Below are positions 50,346 through 59,300 of a stretch of DNA of 62,330 nt, one piece after another. The position numbers and the translations under genes were made by a program. Source of the stretch: Waddlia chondrophila WSU 86-1044 (lineage in GTDB: Bacteria > Chlamydiota > Chlamydiia > Chlamydiales > CAMCWV01); assembly GCA_945882915.1 (NCBI GenBank), contig CAMCWV010000010.1, positions 1-62,330 on the forward strand. The letters are read 5' to 3'. The notes below the pieces were generated by a model. The model saw only the letters and a program-made list of their open reading frames with translations. It was not told where the DNA came from and did not search any database. Position 1 is the stretch's first letter. Every line of letters begins with the position of its first letter.

Positions 50346-53300
50346 ATGCCACATGTCCGTCACCACACGTTTCAGTATCTTAATGTTCCTCTCTTAGACA
50401 ATCTTTTTAGTAAGCTCGACGACAAGACGACAGCGGGAATTATAGATAATAAAAAGCTCCAGGTACTAGCCAGAGTGGGTTATCATTTAACGCGAGCTCT
50501 TGCTATCGGCCTGCAGATTATATTGGCACTGCCTCTGGCAGGTCTTTGGCAGATTGGTAGATTGGCAAGTTATGCAGGGTCCCTTGGCGGAAGGGTCGCT
50601 CTTATGGCTGCTAGAACCCCTATGGCTGCACGAAGAAGATTTTTCCCCGCTCAAGCAGAGCTGATTGATCAGAGAGTTGGCAATTTAGACCAGGCCTTTA
50701 AAGAGAAGAAAAGACCAACAGCTAAGTCACTTGTAATGGAAGGGGGAAAAGAGCTTCCTCACGATGCAAAGAAAGAGCTGCTTAATTCATGGATGGATGC
50801 CCATCTAAAAAGAGATGCTGCTAGCTCGCCTGCTAGTGCGGCCCTAAAAAAAACCGATTCAGAGGCCCTTCAAAGAAAGAACTTAAGCGCGCTTTATCAG
50901 TTAGCTGAAGAGTTGGCAATTCCAAATTCCGGCCCAAATTGCCTGGATGAGACTCCTCGTGATGAGACGAAAGCTCGGATCGAAGCGCTCGCTTGCGAGT
51001 CTGGAACAGGCATGTTCCGCTTTTTGATGAATGAGCTGGCAGATGGAGATGTTTCGGAAGACATTAGTCATACAATGAAGCTAGCGGTTAAAGAGCTCTC
51101 TCAAACGAGAGTGCTTAAGGAACAAGTGCGCTATCTGCCCTCATTGGTTTCTTCTTTTATAGACATCTTCCGAGATGAGAAAAAACAAGAAGATGCTCTT
51201 AAGATTCCTACCACAGCGGCAGATCTTGGGAAGCTGCTTGAGCATCCTAATGCTTTGAAAAATCCAGGCGTTGCAGCTGCCGTTCAGGCACTGCCACCCA
51301 CTCCGCTGCGTGAGAAAGTCATTCAGAAGATGAATGATGTTCAGCAGCGCGCCCTAGCTAAAATCCACGCTGAAGAGCAAAAGATTTTAGCAGATCTTCC
51401 CACAATGCTGAGACAGCTCTCTTTTAGAGAAATATCTGATAAATATAGCGACGACGGCGAGAGAGCGTATTTAGGCAAGCGTATTCAAGAGGTTAGTAAT
51501 CAAATTGCTGATATGGCAGCTGCTAGAGGTGCAAAAGATCAAACAGAAAAAGGCTTTGATGAGAGGGTGCTAGAGCTGGAGCTTTCCCATTTAGAGACGC
51601 AGAAAATTTCAATGCAGAATAATTACGATAGGCTAGAGGAATTTAGAGCTAATAGCGAAGCTATTATTTCTCAGGGTAATGATGTTCGCAATAGCAATTT
51701 AGAAGAGGTTCAAGCGCTCTTTTTACGCAGGACAGCAGCGCTTAGCGAGCTTGATCGCAAGTTGCCAGCAGCGGCTCTTAGCGTGTGGCAGCAAGAGGGT
51801 GTTAAACTGTTGGCTGAATTTAATAAGCTCAAAAAGCTTCCTGCGGAGGCCAGAGATGATGAAAAGCACCTTAAAGAGATTGCTACGTTTACGGGAGCTC
51901 TTCAGAAATTAGAAAAGCAGTTGCTCACACAGGTCTCTGATAAGAGCGGCTATCTTGAGCAGATAAAGGCGGCTCTTACAGAACTTGAAGTCAAGAAAAC
52001 GCATTTAGATGCTGTTCATAGGACGTCTCCTCCTTGGAGTAATCTCGCAGAGATGAAAACCCATCTTGAACGCGACAAGGAGCGTAAAGAGGCCTTTGCT
52101 AAGGATGTTATTTGTCTGAGCTTAGAGAAAAATTCTGAGTGTCAGTTGCCTTTATTACTTGCCGGGAAAGATGCTCGCTTCAACCCTGCAACGGTTGATA
52201 AAAACAAAAGAGTCAGTGAGTTAGAGGCTAAACTTAAAGAGTGGGGGATTCGGTTTGTTCAGGCCGTTCAAGAAAAGCACCTTCGCACATTTGTAGCAAA
52301 GCTAGAAAGTTTAGGAGAGTTCGTTGGAGACACTAAGAAAGGGGGCGACTTCCCTATTCTTGCAGGTGCGGAAAGTGATAGCGATAAAGAGGCCAAACGG
52401 GGCCTTAACTTTGAGACGTTCGCGCGGAGACTTGATGTTTCAGAAGCGCTACATAATTGGCACCTTGAGTTGCAGAAGATTTGGGTAGAGCACATTTCAA
52501 GGGAAGATGAGGAGGCGATTTTAGCGATTTCTAATAAGACGCTCCGCCAAAAGAAAATGAAGGAGTGTTTTACTGCTTGGATGCTTGCAAAAACAAGTAC
52601 CAAGCTTGCGCCTCAGATCATGGATCTCCTTTCGTTTGAAGGGATCCAAATTCGCGACCTATCTGCCGAAAGAACAGCCGCTATTGGGCAGATTCATAGA
52701 CACAACCAAGCTCTTCAAAATCGAGTAGGGGCGGATGGCAATCTAGATCCAAGAATCGGGATTAAGAGGCCCGAGCCCCGTGCAGAGGTGCCCGCTTCTG
52801 CCCCGAGTTCTAAAGGATTTGCCTCTTCTTTAATTGAGCGCGGACTCATTAATTTTGCTGTTGAGGCTGTTGTTGCTCCTGCAGATCTTTATGAGGTAGT
52901 TGCGGGGGCTGTATTGGATCTTACCAATCCTGTTCGCGCCCTTCAAGAGGCGCGTAGGAGGATTGTCGATCCAGCAGTGCTAATGACAAATGCTGTCCGC
53001 TGTCAGTGGATTAAAGAATTGCACACAAACCCACAGCTCCAGGGGCTAAGAGATCTTAGGTTAACGATCATAGCAGAGTGCAAAGAGCTTGCCGAGGCAA
53101 GCTTGCTAGCTGGAGAGGGCGTTCCTCTCGATATCCAAATAATTTTTGTTAGCCAATATCGAAATCTCGACAATCCTCGCAAGCCGCTTGATCTCTCGAA
53201 GATAAATAACTTTGAGCGCAAAAACTTTTTAACGACTTTTGTTCAGATGACATTTGCAGGGCGAGATGGAGACGTTGTAAATGTAACAGAAGCAGAGCGT

Positions 53301-56300
53301 TATTACCTCGTTCAGTTCTGTGCATTGAGCAACCTCACTGCAGCGCAGGCTAAAGCTATGGTGGACCGCGCTCTTGTTAATCCTGCAGCTCCTACATTCT
53401 TTGTCGACCAGCTATTATTTAATGAAGTGGGGCGTGAGCTCCAGGCTCATGACATAGGTTTAGAAGGATTGGAAGAGAGCGCCCTTCAAAAGTCGTTTCA
53501 GACATCGACTCTTCCAAGGACTTCTGATACTAGAACTTGGCTCGACTACTGGCGCGGTCGCAGTGGAGAGGCTCTTCTAAAAGATCTTTTTGACTATACG
53601 GTTAATGGCCGGGACGATGATCGCGCTCAAGGGCGTGAGGAGATTAGCCGTGCTATATTCCACGCGTTTAAAGGCGACCCGGTAGGGGGACGTGCCTATG
53701 TGCAAGGACTGCTTGCAGCGCATCCTGCTCCAGGTGGCGGCGGGGGAGTAGCTGCTGTTGATCCGAGCTCATTAGCGCCTCCTGTGCGGATGTTCTTCCT
53801 CGATTTGCTTTGCAGGCACTTCCCAGAGGATCCTATTGATCCCGCTGTAGCCGCAGAAATTCAACCGTTTAACGAGGCATTAATCCTATCCAATGATGTA
53901 AATCAAATGTTGATGGGGTTCTCTCGTGAGGTTACTCGTTTAAGTGGCTTATTGGCAGCAGGAGCTGCTGGGGGCGCTCCTATTTCTGATGAAGATTTTG
54001 CAAGACTCATTAAATACAAAGTTGCCTACCAATCAATAAAATTAGACCATTTCCATGAAAAGCGGGAGATTGGTGGATTCTTAAAAACTGAGGTCGACGC
54101 CGCAGAAGAGGCGATGGTTTCTACTGCGTCTGGTATGCAAGAAAAGCTAGTAACTCTAGGGTACTTACAAGATACTCTTCGCCCCCTGCTTCTTGCCAAA
54201 TTATTCCCTGCTAGACCAATAGAAACTTATGCAGATCGCATTCTTAAGGATGCATTCAAAGACAAAGACGCCCAGCTGCTTGTCGCAGATCCAGATGTCC
54301 CAGGGTTCTTCTCTTTAGGGATCAAGATCCAAATCGATGGAGTGCTTGGCGTTCTTTACTATGATGGACGCCAAAAAGTCAGCCTTCCTGCTCACTTGCA
54401 AAACCACCCAGACATGCGTTCCTTGCAGATTCACACACTCCCTTACATTCAAGACGTCGCAGGGGGCCCTTTCCACTATTTAACAGAAGAGGGTGGGAAA
54501 AAGATTCCTCAGGTTACAGTTACTGAAAAAGGTGGTCAGCCGATCATCCACAAAAGGTTGCCTACTCAGTTTGCTTTAGAAGGTTTGAAGCCAAAGTTGC
54601 ATGTTTTGCAGTTTATCTCGAAAGAGAAGGTTTCCTTGCCTTATGCAGTCGCTCACCGAATGGAGGTCAAGAACTTCTGGCAAGATGAAGCGGGGGATGT
54701 TTATGGATACGATGGAAAGGGAGATCTTGCCGTTGCTCTTCGCAGGCCAGAGCCTACAGATGCTAAAGGACAATGGCAAGTTGAGGTAAAGGATCCGCTC
54801 ACAAAAAAAGTCGCTATATACTACTTCGTCTCGCAGGCCGATGTCGATGCAAATAAGGCTGACGAAAAGGAGGCTCACCCGGCTTTAAGTAGGCTTCTTC
54901 AAGCCTTTAATCCAAATGACATCCTTCTTAACTGGAAAGACGAGTCTTTCTGGATTCCTTCTGTTGGATTAAAATTCACAAAGCAAGGGGAAGGGAAAGA
55001 GGCTGTCTGGAAGTGTGAAAGGAAGGGGATTGGGGGAATGATCCTCGACCCATCTGCAGAGGCCGCTTCTTATGTGACCCTTAAAAATGAGACGGGAAGC
55101 CAAAAGGTCTATAAGCTTAGGAAAGAGTTGATCTTAGCTAAGAAGCACCTAGGGCAAGTCGAGGCGCATGACCGTTTGCACCATCTTTCTATGATGGAAA
55201 AACAGGAGATCTTTGACTTAAAGCGAGAGGTCTCTCATCTGGAGAGTGCTATAGATGAGGCTGAAGGGCGAGTGAACCTAATGACCTTCCCAGAGGCGGG
55301 GTTTGAGCGCGCTACAGACCTGGTGCTTGATAAAGTTGAAGATTTAATCCCTCCGGGCTTGGCGGTGGAGTGGAAAACGCTTCCCGTTGTGGCATCAGGG
55401 ACCGGATTTTCCTTTGAGGTCTACAAAGAGACGTTACAGTTCTTACCAGCTAAACTTCAGGAGTGTTACCAGGAGTCTCTTGCTGTAGGTCTGCTTCCAG
55501 CGGATCTTGAGGATATCCAAGTGCGTTATTTGGAAATAGAAAAGGCCTACAGAGAAGTTCAGACCATAGGAGAAAAGAGCTGCGACAGGCCAGCAGACAG
55601 CGCTCTATTTTCGAGATTTACTGACGAATCTCTCTCTTCCCGTGATTTGTCGGGATCCTTGTCACTTGCAGCAGAAGGTGCTAAGCATCGGGATGAGGAG
55701 ACAGTACCTCCTTTAAAGCTCATTCGAGAATTGGCGAGGTACGCTATTGTGCAGCCTTTGGCAGAGTTCCAGTTTACTTTATTAAAGAGAGCTCAAGAGC
55801 GGGCTCAAAAGACAATAGATGATTTACGAGATCCGCTTAGTGGAATTGCTCCACCAGCCGATCTGCCAAATTTAGAGAGGGATCTGAAGCAGCTTCTTGC
55901 TTATTTAAGTCTCTTAGAGTTCCAGCAGCTCTCTTATCAAATGGAGTGGCTCGCTCACCAGCCTCTTTCAGATAAAGCAGACAAAGTGGCTGAAATAGAA
56001 GCCGCATTTGCAGAGACGGCCCCTCGTTGCGAAACTGTAGTAACCTCTTTGCCTGCTCCTGTATTCCCAGAAGTGATCGCGCTTTGGAGAAGAATGGCTT
56101 CTATAGCACCTGCAGCGCTTGATGCAGCAGAGCCTAAGCTTTTTTCTGAAGATTCGGACAAGAGAGTCGGGAAGTCTGTTGTCACCGGTGAGCTTGTTAA
56201 CTTATGCCGAGAAACACTCCTCGAAAGGCTTTTTGCAACAGAGAGCATTAATGCCGTTGCTAAAGATGCAGACAAAGAACTCTCTACGCAACAAAGGTCT

Positions 56301-59300
56301 TTGATTGGGTCATTCCAGATACACAGTCCTGATCAAGTCGCCGGCTTCTTCTTGGAAGAATTAGGTCGCTTTAATTTGGATGGGCTTTACGGAGAGTTTA
56401 GAATCGCGCAGCAACCTGACGGTGAGGATCAAGGTCTTTTCGGCTTGCAAAGAAACGATGTGAATAAGCTCTTTAACTTCCTCGTAAAGGAAGGGAAGTG
56501 CGCTTTAAAGGGGAGTGAATCTTACTACTCCCTTACCTCTGCTGATGAGGCGATGACGTTATTCCAAAAAGATCAGGTCCGCGCGCTGCTTACCGATCGT
56601 CCTCTTTCTGAAGAGCAGATGGAGAGGATTGCGGAGCGTCTTCAGGCGTTCCTTTTCAAGGCGATGCAGTCGAGCTTTAAGTACTCGTTTAAAAGTGTTA
56701 AGGCTGAAACAGAGCTTAACGCAAAGCTCGAGAAAGAAAAAGAGAAGCATCTACAGAAGTGTCTTGATGCAGAAGCGTTCCTGAAGCGGAAATTAGACCC
56801 TGCAGGTATTTTAATGGTTGATCTAAAGTACGCCGTTTTTTCTGGAGATTACAGAAAGTTTAAAGGTCTCGAGCCTACAGATCTGCCAGCTTTGCGCAAC
56901 GCACTGACTCGCTACCTCTTCCACAAAACGGAAGTGCAACACATCGAAAACATCGCTAAAGCGCCGGCACTAGGTGAGCGTAACAAGATCGAACTGCTTC
57001 AAACAAGAAGGAATTATTCAGTAGATTTCCTTCTTCAAGAGGGTCTTAAGGGGGCAGAAAGAGAAGAGCAGATCATCCAAAGAGCGTTCCTCGTCTTCGA
57101 AGAAGATTACGGGTACCGTTGCAATGCGATGCAAATTAAGATGTTCCACTCGCTTTTGCTTTCTAATGACTTGGAAGCAATTGACGCTGCGCAGGCACGT
57201 ATGGGATTCGGGAAAACAGCCCTGCTTCCTTTAATGGCGATTGTCAGAGTGGCTCTTGAAAGGGAGTATGAAGAAGCAGATAGGCACCTAGTTCGCTATG
57301 TCGTTCCTAGAGCTGTGATCGAAGATAACACAAGCTCCTTTAACCAAAGGCTCTCGAATGTCTTGGGAAGCAACGTGGTAAAAGATTGGGAGTTCTCTCG
57401 TTATCAGATCGATAAGGATGATCCAGAACATTCTTATGAGTTGATTATTAGGGACCTTAATGCCCGCCTTGCGTTCTACAAAGATGCTCAGAAACGGGGA
57501 GATGTGCTTATTCAGTGGCCAGAGATTCGCGGTAGTATGGAAGCGCAGGATTTGGAGTTTGGTGAAAAACTTATCAAAGATAACCTTGCTGATGCCCAAA
57601 AAGTGCTTTGTATGCAAGCAAAGCGGCTGCTTGGGCAGGTGCGTAGCATCGCCACCTACACGGTATTTGATGAGCTTGATGATACGCAAGACATCAAGTC
57701 ACGAGAGGTGAACTATACAAGGGGTGATAAAACAGCTATCCCTAAGTCGACAATTCGTCCCTTAGAGAAGCTCATCTCTTTCATTGAGAAAGAGGGGACT
57801 GCTATCGACTGGAGAAACCTAAAAGGAGCTGCCACAAGAATGCTTCAAGAGGTTATGATGCCTGTTGACCAGCAGGCTCGAGGCACTCCTCCTATAGCGA
57901 TTACGTCAGAGCTTTTAGAGTACCTTACAGATCGAAATATAGAGATTGGTCCAGATGTGCACCCTTTCTTAAGCACAGGCCTTGTAAATTACCTTGAAGG
58001 CGTCGCGGGAGGGACCAGTGTCCACACAGAACAGGATTCAATGCTATTCCTGATTCGAGGGCTCTTGCTTGATTCAAATATTCTTGCCCTTGCACAAAGC
58101 AAGCAGCCTAGTACTCACTTTGGGGCTCGGTTTGTCGAGCGTGATGGCGAGAGGGTCTATTTCCAAGATCCTGATTCTGGAGCTTCGCTTTTAATAGCTG
58201 TTCCTTATGAGGGGACTAACACGCCTAAAGGGCTCTCTATTTTTGATAATACAGAGGTTGCGGCGATCACAACGATCCGTTACTACCTCTCGCAAGAAAC
58301 ACTTCTTAACATTAAACCCCACCTTGATTTCTTGATCACGCAGGCGCGTAAAGATGCGATCCCACCTGATTTAGCAGCTCACTATTTAGTGGATGATGCG
58401 GGCGCTCCATTAAACAATCCAGAAGGACGCACTCCTCTTGAGCAGCTCAAAGAGATTTCTGTGCTATTGGATGCAGAGGAGCTCAAGCAAGCTAAAGAGA
58501 AGTTCTATAATGACTTTATGAGGGTCCCTACAAAGGGATTTAGAAAGTTCTTTGGAATGGCGGTTGTTTCTACCCAGATTCGCTCAGACGCAGCGTGTGC
58601 TAAGAGTGATCGCTACGAGAAGGGGTCTCCAAAGAACATCGAGAAAGGATGCTCTGGAACAGTTGGCGGAACCTCCTCTTACTTTGTTAAGCAAGAGACC
58701 GATGCCGCTGCTGATGGTAAATTAAGCTTGGAAATTATGGGAAGGGCGAACAACTCAGCCATTGTCACGCTTACTCCTCCAGATCCAGCTAAGGGCTATC
58801 TGCAAGAAATTCTTGGGACAATTTTGGAAGGGGCTAATGCAAATACCAGGGCAGTTATCGATGCTGCTGGGATGTGCAAAAGCAGAGATGGTACACCTGA
58901 ATCTGTTGTGGCCGAGTTGTGGACGCAAATTCAGGCTCACTCAACGATTATCGGAGTTGAAGGGATCGTTTACTATGGGAAAGATGGGGTCAAAAGGCTT
59001 TACCGTGGCCCTGAGCACCTCCCCATCCCTTGTACGACGAAGATGGAACTCGACGCTATGGGCAAGAACATGGACGGGAAAAAGTACTTCTCGTTCTATG
59101 GACAGAAGAATACGCGTGGTTCTGATATTAAACAGGCCAACGGGGCTCACGCTCTTGTAACGATGGATGAGAACGTTTTGAATAGTGATGCAAAGCAGGC
59201 TGTTCTTCGTTTCCGTAACTTGGTTAATAGAGATTCGCAGCAAACATTCTCGTTTGCCTTGATGCCTATGTTTGAGACAATCTTGAAGCAAAGACTCAAG

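Noticed and set aside
57288..57689. 133-residue antisense frame inside the giant gene
   Set aside because: It lies opposite the best conserved (motor) part of the giant protein and has no family features of its own.
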